A DNA stretch of 64,000 nt from Podocnemis expansa (Eukaryota > Chordata > Testudines > Podocnemididae): contig ML681998.1 in the NCBI GenBank assembly GCA_007922195.1, positions 13,109,584 to 13,173,583 on the forward strand, written 5' to 3'. Shown here piece by piece: positions 20,171 to 31,908 of this stretch. The position numbers and the translations under genes were made by a program. The notes below the pieces were generated by a model. The model was given only the letters and a program-made list of their open reading frames with translations. It did no database searches and was not told where the DNA came from. Each line of letters starts with the position of its first letter. Position 1 is the stretch's first letter.

Positions 20171-21620
20171 AACAGCAGACAAAAGCAAAGGCTTAAAAGG
20201 GTTAGCTTAGGACTGGTTTAGTTAGAAACACATTCCTTTATGGCCAAGGCTCTATGTATTCTACAGCAAGATGAGGATAAATTCTGCAGCAGGGTCACTG
20301 GTTTCTGTGGGACACTTGTATGATAGGTTGGAGAACCTTGGAGTAACCCTTTTAAAGCCACTGGCTGCTAAGCACTTTATTTACATATACAGAATCACAG
20401 TTTAGTGTTTTAACTCCTAGTTTGTTGCCTACTTTGTCCCAGTTCCATCTGGCAGAATTCTCACTTTTGATGATGAACTGCTCTGCTTCCTTGGGTGCAG
20501 TAGTGAACAACAGCATGTTTTGTTCAGCTTGGTGCAGAAAGATGTTCATCTTCTCTAGAGTTAAGCAACTGTTCTCAGCCCCTCAACAGTATCTTGTAGG
20601 ACAAAGTGCATCAGAGTTGAGAAGTCTAAGGTGAAGCAAACTAAAAAGAAGAACTTATGAAATATACTCATAGGTATCAAAAGGGAAAGAAATCCATCCA
20701 CAGAGCCCCAGAACTCATATCGTAGAAAGTCTTAGTTTTTTATTTGTATTTTGGGCTTAAGTTTCTACACAGTAGCTGATGTACGAGGTTTACAAAATGT
20801 ATTTGCCCTACAATTGAATTAAAGTTAGCATTTGATATTGTAAGTGCAAAATACCAAAGGGGTCAACAAATCCTGGGTGCTAGGTCATCATGGCACCCAG
20901 TAATTTGACTGTGGCATCTAGCTGTGCAGTGGTACTTAGGAAGTGGAAACACTCTGGCACCTAAAAAAAGCCACCAGCGCAGACACTTTCATTTTTGTTG
21001 CCCTCCCCCAGTGCTGCTGAATATGTCCTAGGTTGTGGCTTTTATGTTTGGTGACAGGGAGGCTTGGGGCTTTTTCACTGCAGGGCAGTTCAAACTGGTG
21101 GCAGCAGTGACTTTTTTTTCAGCAGTGGGGGGCATTCTGAAGTGCCATGGCACACCTAGGCGTCTTAGCTTTCAGGCTGGCTCCTAGCTGGGTGGCACAT
21201 TTGTCAAGCCCTGGATGCCAATGCCGTATTATTTTAAAGCATTTACTCCACTCATAAGGCTATTTGTGTAATAATAATAATTTAGCTGTAGATAACCAAA
21301 CCGCATCTTTGTTTAGTATTCTGCTAATATCATAATCTTCAGTACTTTGTATGGTAATCTCTTTAGTTTTTACCATGATGTCAGCAACATAGTAAAAACA
21401 GTACCATGCCTCAGTAAAGCTGCATAACATGGGTCCCATGTTATCTTGCATCGTTCAAAATGGAGGGTGACAAAATGCACCTGAGAAACCACCCTGCTGG
21501 AAAAGATGGAAAGAGTAACTCCCCTACATTTTCCCACCATTTCCAATGTAAAGACCCAGCAAGTCCCTTTCATGGACTCTCTTGACTCGTAGGACACCTC
21601 TACACTTAATATTTTATCAT
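20171..21620. other. Intergenic DNA, possibly more LINE
   Basis: The minus frame 20352-20549 (MNIFLHQAEQNMLLFTTAPK) may be an upstream part of the same LINE, but I could not align it to a domain. Otherwise no feature. Confidence 0.35.
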
Positions 21621-21624
21621 GCCA

Positions 21625-21683
21625 TAGTGCAGGGGACTGGATTAGGTGGCCTCTTGAGGTCGCTTGTAGTCCTAGTATTCTTC
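21625..21683 (+). repeat. CR1 3'-end fragment
   Basis: 'ggactggattaggtggcctc' followed by 'ttgaggtcgcttgtagtcct' and 'agtattcttc' matches the last about 60 bases of the CR1 copies at 3125-3188 and 23235-23288 (ggttggactagatgacct...). Only the tail is present, which is typical of severe 5' truncation. Confidence 0.75.
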
Positions 21684-21735
21684 ACAAAAATAAAAACTTG
21701 TGGCAGCAAGTTGGAGAGCTAAAATTAGCAATATA

Positions 21736-21922
21736 GGCATACTGGCTTGGGCTCTGAGATACTCCCTCATTTGCAGGGTTTCAAAGCTCAGGCTTCAACC
21801 TGAGCCTGAACGTCTACAATGCTATTCTTAGCCACGTAGCTCAAGCACTATGAGCACAAATCAGCTGATCTGGGCTCAGAGACTCAGTGCTGTGGGTCTT
21901 TTATTTTGTGTAGATGTATACC
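21736..21922. mobile_element. Possible short MITE
   Basis: The left end ggcatactggcttgggctc and right end gtgtagatgtatacc are weakly inverted. Inside, 'aacgtctacaatgctattc' and 'ttagccacgtagctcaagca' recall the 47220-47530 repeat (cacactgctgtttttagcat). No 3-bp or 8-bp duplication is visible. Confidence 0.4.
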
Positions 21923-22512
21923 TGCAGTGTATGTGGAAAGGGAGATAATCTATATAGGGAGGAGAAGAGCTTCAGAGCATTGACACTTGGCTCTGGGCAG
22001 CTTTCCAGGTAGAAGTATGCCCAGTGGTTTCTGTTGGACAGACAAATGATAACACCTACTCCATGAATGCATCCCCTAAATCACATTTCAGGAAGTTTCA
22101 GTGCAGCTGCAGGTTGGATTATGCCTCAGAAAACTAAGCTATGCTGTATAGAGGGAGATAAGGGTTTACTAAAGAAGTCATAGGTATCCTTGTAGGTTCT
22201 GCTGCACTTTTTTGATGTCCCAAGATCAGTCAAATCTCAGAACATAGGTAGGTTTAGAAGAACAACCCCAGTTCTGGTCCAGTAATACTTGTTAGTACTT
22301 TCCCTTGAATTCTATGAATATGAATCCCGCAAGATAAATTTAAACCACTCCCAGGCCTTATATAGACATATGTAAAATCCTGTTCTGAGAATGTGCATAA
22401 TTCCATTTAAGGAGTAATCCTCGTATGATCAACTGGTTGCTGTGTGTTTCTGTATCCTAGAAGAGGTTAGTTTGTTTTAATTCCCCAACTTGCGAAAATG
22501 GTTTTTGTAGCT
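21923..22512. other. Intergenic DNA
   Basis: No feature recognised between the MITE-like repeat and the CR1 insertion. Confidence 0.4.
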
Positions 22513-23288
22513 CAACCTGAGCTTCAATAAGGACAAGTGTAAAATCCTGCACGTGGGATGAAAAAAACCCATGCACCACTACAGGCTGGGAAACATTCAG
22601 CTAAGTAGCAGCAGTGTAGAAAAGGACCTGGGGGTCATGGTGGATGGGAAGCTAGATATGAGTCAGCAGTGTGCTCTTGCTGCCAAAAAGGCCAATGGCA
22701 TACTGGGCTGCATCGAAAGAAGTATTACCAGCAGATCAAGGGATGTGATCCTTCCCCTCTATTCTGCACTGGTAAGGCCACATCTAGAATACTGTGTTCA
22801 ATTTTGGGCTCCCCACTACAAAAAGGACAGGGACATGCTAGAGAGAGTTCAGAGGAGGGCAACCAAAATGATTAAAGGCCTGGAGCACAAGCCCTATGAG
22901 GAAAGACTGAAAGCATTAGGCTTATTTAGTCTGCAGAAGAGAAGATTGAGGAGGGATTTGATAGCAACCTTCAACTACTTGAAGGGATGCTCTAAGGAAG
23001 ATGGAGCTCGACTGTTCTTGGTAATAACAGAGGACAGAATGAGGAGCAATGGTCTCAAGTTGCGGTTAGGGAGGTCGAGGCTGGATTTTAGAAAAAACTT
23101 TTTTACTAGGAGAGTGGTGAAGCATTGGAATGAGCTGCTGAGGGAGGTGGTGGAGTCACCATCTTTGGAGGTGTTTAAGGCCCAGCTGGCCAAAACCATG
23201 ACTGGGATGGTTTAGTGGGAGTGGTCCTGCCTCTTGCAGGGGGTTGGACTAGATGACCTATGAGGTCCCTTCCAACTCTATGATTCTA
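22513..23288 (+). mobile_element. CR1 LINE, 5'-truncated
   Basis: This is a 776-bp 3' piece of CR1. It begins within reverse transcriptase at 'LSFNKDKCKILHVG', runs through the thumb/C-terminal region and ends with the CR1 3' untranslated tail (ggttggactagatgaccta, then caactctatgattcta). Because the final 214 codons are still open it is younger, or under less decay, than the CR1 at 1650-3188. No target duplication is evident, as is usual for CR1. Confidence 0.95.
22571..23215 (+). pseudogene. CR1 ORF2 C-terminal fragment, 214 codons open
   Basis: The frame encodes the end of CR1 ORF2: [95 protein letters not shown] and [20 protein letters not shown], ending with [21 protein letters not shown] at about 22559 precedes the first Met in the same frame (HVG then stop), so the apparent ATG start is not a native start. 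The catalytic palm lies upstream of the truncation and is missing, so it is not an active enzyme. Confidence 0.93.
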
Positions 23289-24005
23289 ACCTGTAGAGAC
23301 TTAAGATTCTAGCTCTGCAGGGATCCGTAGTTCAATCCCAGGTTTCAGTCATGAAGGTGGCCATCACGTAAGTGGGACCTCATTCAGGATTCAAACTGTC
23401 ATAGGCTTCAGATAGGCTTCTTCTTCAGAAGAATTATGTAAGCCATTGGTCAATGTGTGTCACGTGTCATCTTCAGTGCTTGATCCACAGAGGATGTGCA
23501 GCACTTAAGAGTCTGGTTCTTTAACTCAGATTGTAGAGTCTTGTGTTTTCAGCTCAGGGGATCACTTGCTCAGTTTCTGGTGTTGATCAAGATGGCAGTT
23601 GCCACATACGTATCCTTTCCTTAGGTACCAGAGGTGTAGCTGTGTTAGTAGTTCAGCATACAGCTAGTGTCAGTGCCTTGCACAGTGATAAGCTCCAGAG
23701 GGGTAGCTGCAAGAACCAACAGAAGAACACTTCAACCTCCCTGCATATTCTGTGAAAGACATGTCAGCTACAGTGCTTCAACAGAAACACTTCAAATCAA
23801 AACTTCAAAGGGAAACTGCAGAGTCAGAATTCATATGCAAACTCGACATCATTAAATTGGGTCTGAATAGAGATTTTAACTGGCTCCTTCATTTCAAAAG
23901 GTGATCTTCCCCTCTTTTAACCTTCTTACCTTCTTATATGTTATTCTGCACTGCTTGAATCCAAACAACTTGCTTGGTTTGCTGAAAAAAATTCTGAATT
24001 AACCA
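23289..24005. other. Intergenic DNA with SINE head traces
   Basis: At 23629-23665 'ccagaggtgtagctgtgtta' followed by 'gtagttcagcat', and at 23696-23712 'ccagaggggtagctgc', resemble the turtle-type SINE head. Neither has a recognisable body. The remainder shows nothing. Confidence 0.4.
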
Positions 24006-24545
24006 GGGGCGTCCCTACACATAAATATTAAGGGGGGCCCCAGCCACTGGGCCCCCAGTCCATTCCCTCTTCCCTGCTGGTTCCCTGTGGAAACCCCCAT
24101 GAACCTCCCCCCAAGCCCTTCCCTAACTCTCTGGTCCCACTGCTGGTCCTTGCCGCCCTGGGCTGACCCACCCCCTGTGCCCTTTCCCCTCCAGGCTGGC
24201 ATGCCTACTCCTGGACTCCCTCCCCCCCAGCTCCCTTACCTGGCCTCTGGGGGAGAGGGGGGCTGCAGCACTGGCTGAGGCTCCCGGCATGACCCTGCTC
24301 TGACCATGTGTAGAGCAGGGTCAGGCCAGGGCGAGAGTTTGAAAAACTCCCAGGCTCCTCCTACTGGCCAGAAGATTCTGTCTTTTGGCCGGATAGAGGC
24401 TGTGGCTGCCAGCCGCTCGTTGCCTGCTGCCCCAGCAGTGTTCCCTGTGCAGGGGCACACTGGTGCACCCCCACGCAGTTTAGTCAGGCCCTGAGTTTCA
24501 GGGGGGCTGAGGCCCCTGGAGCCGCACCCAGTGAAGCCATTGGAG
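24006..24545. mobile_element. GC-rich insertion, probably non-autonomous DNA transposon
   Basis: An abrupt GC-rich block begins with 'caggggcgtccctacac', a hAT-like left end. It contains strings of 'gggggcccc' and 'cccccagctcccttacc' and ends near the 'gaggcccctggagccgcacc' stretch. I could not identify the right terminal repeat or a duplication, so the type and right border are uncertain. The open frames on both strands are compositional. Confidence 0.45.
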
Positions 24546-24618
24546 TTGACTTTGTGACTTACTTCTTTTCTGCATTTATACATTCCCTTTCATACTGTAA
24601 TCTCCATTTCATGAGTCT

Positions 24619-24707
24619 AATGAAGTGGGATTCTACCCATGATAGCTAATGTGATAAATAAACTTGCTAGTCTTTAGAAGTGCCACAGCACTCCTTGTTT
24701 GTTTTTC
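24619..24707 (-). mobile_element. tRNA-derived SINE (type B), truncated
   Basis: Inverted copy: 'aatgaagtgggattctaccc', 'gctaatgtgataaataaact', 'tgctagtctttagaagtgcc' and 'ctccttgtttgttttt'. The head (tagccgtgttagtctg) is missing. Confidence 0.8.
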
Positions 24708-26835
24708 CTTAAGTAGTTTAGTATATTGAAAGTAGGATACAAAAAGGGGAAAGAAAACTAAGGAGTTGATTTCTAAGAAAATGCCTTTTATCAGGAAAAA
24801 AATAAAGAATAAACATTTAAAATTCCATGTAAGAGAGAGAATTAGTCTATTCTTCCTCACTTCTGATTTCCTGTTTATTTTGAGTACATAAGATTTTAAT
24901 TATATCTTTTATTATAAGAGGTTTTGTTAAGTATCTATTAATGTTTTGTAACTCAACGAAGGAAATGTCAAACTGTTCAAATAATTTTTCCTCTTACTCA
25001 TGGTTCACATTCCAGGCAGCATTGCTCTAGCTGTATTATGTTATCAACTTCATGAGTAATACACTCCTTTTGTTTTCCTGTATATATAAAGATATTAGAG
25101 CAATTGACAACCATCTGAGATGTGACTTAAGTAGTGACAGCTTTCCAGAGTTAAAATATGATGTGCAGCTTACATTTGGTTATTGAAATTTATAGACAAT
25201 AATTTGGGAGGGAGAAATTGATAAAATGCTGCTCTGAAATGCACTAAAATTACATTCACTTTTTAGTGTTACACTCTTAAAAATTCTTGCATGGAGCACA
25301 GGAGGGATTCATACAATTTCTCATCTTAATTAGCAAATATTTTGACACCCTAAATTAGTGCAGATCCTACGGTGTAATAAAACATTCAACCACAAGGGAG
25401 TTTAATTTAGGGGACTCGCTTTGGAGATATTTATTATGAAGTCAATGCACACAAAAAGGCATGGGCTAAATTTTATGCAGATACTCATTCACTAAAAAAG
25501 CACAAAAATATGCCCTACCAGAAGAGGTCACATGATGGCTACCTTTACCTGGCTTAAAATTTTTTATTTTCAGAGTTTTATTTTTCCTGAGTTTTTTAAT
25601 CTTATGAATATGGGAAAAGAAATTTTGGAATTCTTGGCTTTTTGGAGGATCAGTGGAGATATAAAGAGACTTTATTGCATCTCGTAAACCCTTAACAGAA
25701 GGATGGGAGTGCAGAATATTTAAGAGCCTTATTTTATTTAAAATGTTATTGATTATTGAAGTTAAAGAGGTATTAACAAAACCAGTAAAAATCCCTCTGT
25801 AAAAATCTTTTCCCCTGCTCATAGCTCAACTGTCACTTGTAAAATTACCATTTCACTAATTTCCTGGTCATTGAGTCTTCCAGACTGCATGGACCCAAAT
25901 TTCTAATGTTAATTTTAAAAGCTAAAATAAAAATGGAAAATTACTTTAAAAATTAATGTCACTAATTCTCTGTATACAACATAAGGCAGGAAAGAAAGTA
26001 CAAAGTCCAATTGTATTTCTTTTGTAGATCACCTTTAAAAGTGAGTTTGAGCTTTGGAAATATTTCTGATCAGCTCTTACTTCATCCAAACTGATTTTCT
26101 CATCTCTGTGCAATTTGGTAACATTGTAACTTGTCGGCATGAAGTGACCAAAGTTAGTTCTGATCCAGATGCAGATTTGAACTTTCCTAAGCAATTAGGG
26201 CATTTGGATCTTGGGGTTTGGTTCACCTCCATCTTCAGTTCAGATATTGCTCTCCCCATTTCATTCTCACCTATTCAGAAATGGAATGTCATGTACAGTA
26301 AGCTATTAGTTTTTGCTCAACTGAAAGAGTATGTTATTTATAAAACATACTCACTTTTCCACACCTAAAGGGCAAAATTGGACCTTTTGACTTTCCACCT
26401 TTCCAGATGTGAAATTCCAGATCAGCACAAACCTAGAACAAACAGTTTTATGGGCCAGCACTTCACCTCTCATCCTTTCCTTACAGCTGCCAATAAATTG
26501 TGAAAAAATAGCCTTAGTTGTTTGAGGTCTCTACCTCAGAAATGCTGTAGCAAGTCCTGAGCAGCCTTTCACTTTTTAGTGTTTCTTGGAGGAGAAGGAT
26601 TAAGAACGGATAAGAGGAGGAAAGGAATAAACAAACAAAGCATTCTTTCCCTGTTTAATAGTAAAATCAAGGCTGCTAAAGGCCTGATCCAAATTCCACT
26701 GATGTAGAACGGAGATTTTCCATTGACCTCAGTGGAAGTGAACTGAAATAATTTTACCTACTTATTCATCAACCATAAATGAGGCTGCCATGGAGATAGT
26801 ACACCCCACTTTGGGGGCAAGAGGCAGGATATTAT
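24708..26835. other. AT-rich intergenic DNA
   Basis: The minus 118-codon frame at 25466-25822 has no recognised domain. At 26685-26745 'ctgatccaaattccactgat' with 'ttttccattgacctcagtgg' belongs to the recurring 'cattgacttcaatgg' words described in the findings. Confidence 0.4.
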
Positions 26836-27056
26836 GGCTATGTCTATACTAGCAAATAAGTTAAACTTAACGAGCCTTAATTCAAACTAATTTGAGCCCT
26901 ATCTACACTATGCTTTGCTTAGTTTGAACTAAGCAAAGGTTAGTTTGAAATAAAAGTTAGCTCAAACTTAAAGAGAGCACTTAGTTTGAACTAACTTTGA
27001 ACTACTTAGTTCAGACTAGGAAAGTCCGAACTAAGGTTTTAGGTGTAGACATAGCC
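26836..27056. mobile_element. Palindromic MITE, TTAGTTTGAACTAA type, short
   Basis: The ends GGCTATGTCTATACTAGC and taggtgtagacatagcc are flanked by the 3-bp duplication TAT (26833-26835, 27057-27059). At 221 bp it is a shorter version of the 17454/45197/58460 family and keeps 'cttagtttgaactaa' and 'ttagttcagactagg' words. Confidence 0.9.
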
Positions 27057-27301
27057 TATGACTCCATGGTTGGGTCTAACTTCCCAGCCTACATTTCAGG
27101 GCAGTTTGGCCTAGTGCCCTTGCAGTCTGGACTGTCTGGCACAGTGGCCAGAACCTGTAGGACGGCCCTGGTTTGCAAGGCAACCTGACCTAGGAGCCAG
27201 AATCAAAAAACTAGCTCTTTCAGTCAGGGTAGCACGGTCTAAAACACTCATAGATTCTAAGGTCAGAAGAGACAAATATGATCTAGTCTGACCTCCTGCA
27301 C

Positions 27302-27468
27302 CAGGGGTGTTGCTGACGCTGGTTCATGGGGCTCAAGCCCCAAGTCCCAGCACCTGAGCCCCGGGTCTGCTGCAGGGCTGCCGTTGGTGGCTATGCACTT
27401 ACGTGGCTCAAGCCCTGAATCACAGCACACCAAGCCCCAGGTCTTTTCTCAGGCTATCGGCTCTTCTG
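27302..27468. mobile_element. Small hAT-like insertion in the LINE 3' end
   Basis: The insert begins CAGGGGTGTTGCTGACGC and is flanked by tcctgcac (27294-27301) and tcctgtac (27469-27476), a 7/8 match. The LINE 3' sequence 'ctgacctcctgca' continues after it as 'cagtgcaggccacaaaacct'. The right terminal repeat is weak. The left 60 bases resemble an insertion starting at about 35463 (caggggcaacgctggtgac). Confidence 0.65.
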
Positions 27469-28001
27469 TCCTGTACAGTGCAGGCCACAAAACCTCACCC
27501 AATCGTGTAATAAAACTTTAACTTAAGACAGAATTATTAAAGCCTTCAAATCATGGCTTAAAACTTTAAGTTAAAAAGAATCTATCCTCAGTTGAGCTGT
27601 GCCCCGTGCTGCAGAGGAACACAAAAGAACCCCAGAGCCTTTGCCAATCTGCCCTTGGGAAAAATTGCTTCCCGACCCCAAATACGGTGATCAGTTAAAC
27701 CCTGACCATATGGGCAAGATTCATCAGCCAGACACCCAAGAAAGAATTCTCTGTAATAACTCAGAACATGCTTCATTTAACATCCTATTTTAGGCTATTG
27801 GCATACCCATCACCAATTGCCAAACTAGACTGTCCCAACATACCGTCCCCTCCATAAATTTCTAAAGCTCCATTTTGAAGCCAGCTAGGTTTCTTTGCCC
27901 CCACAATTCCTTTTGAAAGGCTATTTCAGAGCTTTACTCCTCTGATGGTTAGAAACCTGTGTCTAATTTCAAGTCTAAACATCCCAGTGGACAGTTTAAT
28001 C

Positions 28002-29286
28002 CAGTGCCAGATTTCCCATTAGGCACTGTAGGTACAGTGCCTAGGGCCTTGTAGCAGGAAGGCAGGGCCCCCCTCGGAGATAGGCCAGAGGGTTCTGCCT
28101 GTCAGTAAAGGGGCGGAGCCAAAGCCAGCCTGTCAATCAGGCTGGAAGCAGAGGGGTGGGACAGGAGCAGGAAACATAAAAAGGGCTGAGCACCAGCTGC
28201 CGAAGGGGAAGGACGCACCTTGGCTTGCTCCCGACCCCAGGCCGCCCTGTGGGGAAGCTGGGCTCTGGCCACCAGACCCGGGCCCACATGTCTGGTGGGG
28301 CCCACCCATGGCTGGGAACTGGGAGCTGCCACTTGGGTTTGGGTCCACCCCAGGACTGCAGGGAGAGTTGCCACCAGCAAGGCAGGGGGGCACTCCCAAG
28401 CTGTTCCCTACGGGGCTTCCTGAAATGCCACTGCCCTCCTGCGACTTGGAGGAGCTGCCCCTCGCTGCTTGGGGCCCCAAGCCTCCACCCACCTCCTGCG
28501 ACCTGGAGGAGTTGCCACTTGCAGAGGAGCTTGACAGACTCCATGACCTCCTGCTGCCCAACGAGATGGAAGGCTTCTGTAAGCTACCCCTGGGGGACTA
28601 CCCCAAAGACCCACCAGGCGAGGTATGGTGGGAGCATGAGACCAGGGGTAGCCCAGGGGAGTGTGGGTCTCAGCCCTCGACGGGAAGTCACATCTCGGGG
28701 GTAGCTTTTTGCAGTTTGGACCCTGCTGGCCTCTGCACTGAGGCCTCAGGCCCCATAGAGCCCACCTTGGGGTTGGCGTGTTGCAGCTCAGACCCCGCTG
28801 ACCCCTGGCCGGAAGCCTCAGGCCCTGTTGGGAACCTTGGCTGGGACACAGTGGATCTGTGTGACTTAACGCCCTTGTTGATCCCAACCCCTGCCATACG
28901 CCACCTCTCGGGGTTGTAACCCCAGGAGGCAGCCTTGTACTTTCCCCTTACCCGAGTGACTGGATCTGAAACTGTGACCTTTTGCCCTGCCAAAGGGCTA
29001 AAGACTTGGTGGTCCCGCCCCACGAGGGGCCGGGGACCTGAATGAGCCGCCCCTCCCCCTCAGGAGGGTGTGCAGCTTACTTACAGGCCTGCAAAATTTG
29101 TAGGGCCTACGAAGGAGGGGAAAAAATTAAAAAAGCAGAAAAAATAAGGAAATGCATGTGGTTTAGCATTAGAATAGTTTAAAGTGTACCATGTCAATCG
29201 ATGTAATTCAATTGGCATTTACCCCTCTTTTTGCACATTTCAGAGTGAAAGTGCCTATGGCCTATGACCACCAAAATCTGTCCCTG
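28002..29286. mobile_element. Non-autonomous hAT element, 1285 bp
   Basis: Terminal repeats CAGTGCCAGATTTCCC and ccaaaatctgtccctg are inverted, and the flanks gtttaatc (27994-28001) and atttaatc (29287-29294) form an 8-bp duplication with one mismatch. It splits the LINE 3' untranslated region. The interior is GC-rich with an internal repeat and a 203-codon open frame (see next entry). No hAT transposase motif is visible. Confidence 0.88.
28308..28919 (+). other. 203-codon open frame inside the hAT element, unrecognised
   Basis: The longest plus-strand frame in the hAT passenger region. It repeats SCDLEELPLA twice (around residues 43-52 and 62-72), followed by an acidic leucine-rich stretch AEELDRLHDLLLPNEMEG. 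Later it repeats SDPADPWPEASGP-like units. I match it to no family, and overlapping frames are open on the other strand, so GC-rich composition may be the only cause. It could instead be a captured gene fragment. Confidence 0.3.
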
Positions 29287-30171
29287 ATTTAATCTTGTTC
29301 TTGTATCCACAGTGGAACTGAACTAAATAATTCCTCTCCTTCCCTTGTATTTATTCCTCTGATGTATTTATAGAGAGAAATCATATCTTCCCTCTACCTT
29401 CTTTTGATGAGATTAAACAAGCCAAGCTCACCAAGTCTTCTCTCATAAGGCAGGTTGTTCATTCTGTGGATCATCCCTGCAGCCTTTCGCTGTACCTGTT
29501 CCAATTTTCAATTCATCTTTCTTAAACAAAGGGGACTAGAACTGCACACAATATTCCAGATGAGGTCTCAGCAGTGCCTTGTGTAGCAATACTAACAGCT
29601 CTCTATCTTTACTGGAAGTATATCATCTGATGCATCCTAGGACTGCATTAGTTTTTTCATGACCACATCACATTAGTAGCTCATAGTCATCCTATGAGCA
29701 ACCAGTGCACCCAGGTCCTCTTCCTCCTCTGTCACTTCCAACTGATGCATCCCCAACTTACAGGAAAAATTCTTATCATCAGTCCCTAAATGCATGACCT
29801 TCCATTTTTCACTATTAAATTTCTTTCTATTCCTATTAGTCCAGTTTACAAGGTCATCCAGATCATTCTATATGATATCTAGATTGTTCTCTGTATTGGC
29901 AACACCTCCCAACTTTGTGTCACCAGCAAACTTTATTACTGCAGTCCCATTTTTTTTGTCCCAAGGTCAGTAGTAAAAAGGTAGTAAAAGATTGGTCCCA
30001 AGACTGATCCCTGAGGAACGCCACTAGTAACCTCCTTGCACCTTTCAGTATGATCTGTTGTAGTCTCCCCTTTAACCTGTTCCTTATCCACCTTTCTATT
30101 TTCATATAAATCCTCATCTTTTCCAATTTACCTAATAATTCCCTATGTCGAATTTGATCAAATGACTTACT

Positions 30172-30290
30172 CCAGAGGGGTAGCCGTGTTAGTCTGTATA
30201 AAGCAAAACCAACAAGAGTCTTGTAGCACCTTAAAGCCTAACAAATTTCTTCAGGCATATGCTTTTATGAGCACCAACCCACTTCATCAG
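30172..30290 (+). mobile_element. tRNA-derived SINE (type A), complete copy
   Basis: This is the cleanest SINE in the window: ccagaggggtagccgtgtta, gtctgtataaagcaaaacca, gtcttgtagcaccttaaagc, ctaacaaatttcttcaggca, then ccaacccacttcatcag. It is flanked by atgacttact (30162-30171) and atgcctcact (30291-30300), matching at eight of ten positions. It sits in the reverse transcriptase region of the decayed LINE, so it is younger than the LINE. Confidence 0.9.
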
Positions 30291-31449
30291 ATGCCTCACT
30301 GAAATCTGGGTAAGTTAGGTACATTACATTCTTTTGTCTAAAAAAAATCTGTTATCTGCTCAGGAAAAGGAGATCAGGCTGGTCTGGTATGATGTACCTT
30401 TTGTAAAGCCGTGTTGTATTATATTTCATGTTGTATTTTATCCCAGTTACTTTTATCCTTAATGACTTTCTCTTTCAAAAATTTTTCCAAGACTTTGCAT
30501 ATTACTGAGATCAAATCCCCGGGCCTGTAGTTAACTGGATCATCTTTCTCCCCTTTCTTGAAGACAGGAACTACATTAGGAATTCTTCAGTCACATGGTA
30601 TAACCCCTGAATTTACGGACTCACTAAAATCCTTGCTAACAGGCATGCAATGTCATGTACCAGTTCATTTAATATTCTTGGATGGAGATTATCCACCCCT
30701 CTTCCTCCTTTGGATTTAGTCCCATTAAGCAGTTCAAGCTTGCCATCTACCTCAGATGTGGTAATTTCTATCTTCATGTCCTTATTCCCATTAGCCACCT
30801 ACCACTAGCCCCAAGCTGCTCATTACTCTCATTACAATCAGAGGCAAAGTATATGTTGAGATATTGGGCCATTCCTAACTTATCATCCATCCTATCCTAA
30901 GTGTTTATTGGTCTTTGTTTTCTTCCTATTTATATAACTATGGAACCACTTACTGTTGATTTTAATTCCCTTTGCAAGGTCCAGCTCTGCTTGGCTTTTG
31001 GCCTTTCCACTTTATCGCTACATGTTTTGAGCTTCAAGGGGTAGCTTTCCTTGCTGATCCCCCCGTCTTCCACACCTTGTAGGCTTTCTGCTTTCTCTTA
31101 GTCAGCTCTCTGTGATACAGTACTTACTTCTCCAGTTTGGTTGACAACTCTTGCCTATATTTTTTTTTCTCTTCCTTGGGATGCTTGCTTCAGAAGTTCC
31201 TGCAACTTTGACTTCAAGTGATTCTGAGCCTTCTCTACTGTCAGATCCCAGATTTATTTCAACCAACTTCCCCAACTAATTCCCTTAATATTTTAAAGTT
31301 AGCCTTTTTGAAGTCAAAGACCCTAGTCACAGATTTATTTTGGTTTATCCTTCCATTTAATTTCAACTGACATAGCTCATGGTCACTCAAACTAAGGCTA
31401 TCTCCTACACCCATTTCTTCTATGAGGTACTCACTAATACCAGATCTAA

Positions 31450-31908
31450 GGCTATGTCTACACGGCACTTTTATTTTGAAATAACACTCATTATTTCAAA
31501 ATAAAAGAAATTAGGTCTACACGACGTATTCTTATTTCGAAAGGATAGATCCCGTCCTTTCGAAATAAGAATTGTCATTTCAAAAAAGTAAAACATGGGC
31601 CCCCCCCCTCGAAACGGCCGTTATTTCGGAAGGGATTTTTCAAAATAACGCTGTTTAGACCTGTTCTTTTGAAACAACACCATGTAGACCTGTTGTTTCG
31701 AACGAACTGTTTGAAACAACAGGTCCAAACGGCTTTATTTCAAAATACCTCTTTCAAAATAACAGCCATTTGGATTGCAGGCTTTCCCTTAATTCGAATT
31801 AACATTTTGTTAATTCGAATTAATTTATTTCGAAATAAGGATTTTCTTTTGAAATAACTCATTTCGAAATCCTTATTTCAAAATAACGATGCATGTGTAG
31901 ACATAGCC
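31450..31908. mobile_element. Palindromic MITE, TTATTTCGAAATAA type
   Basis: The ends GGCTATGTCTACACGGC and gtgtagacatagcc are flanked by an exact TAA duplication (31447-31449, 31909-31911). The interior carries ttatttcgaaataa, tcctttcgaaataa, gttgtttcgaacgaactgtt and aattcgaattaa words, so several of the palindromic words seen separately in other elements occur together here. It interrupts the LINE endonuclease between EPRREVDIL and the SDH block. Confidence 0.93.
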
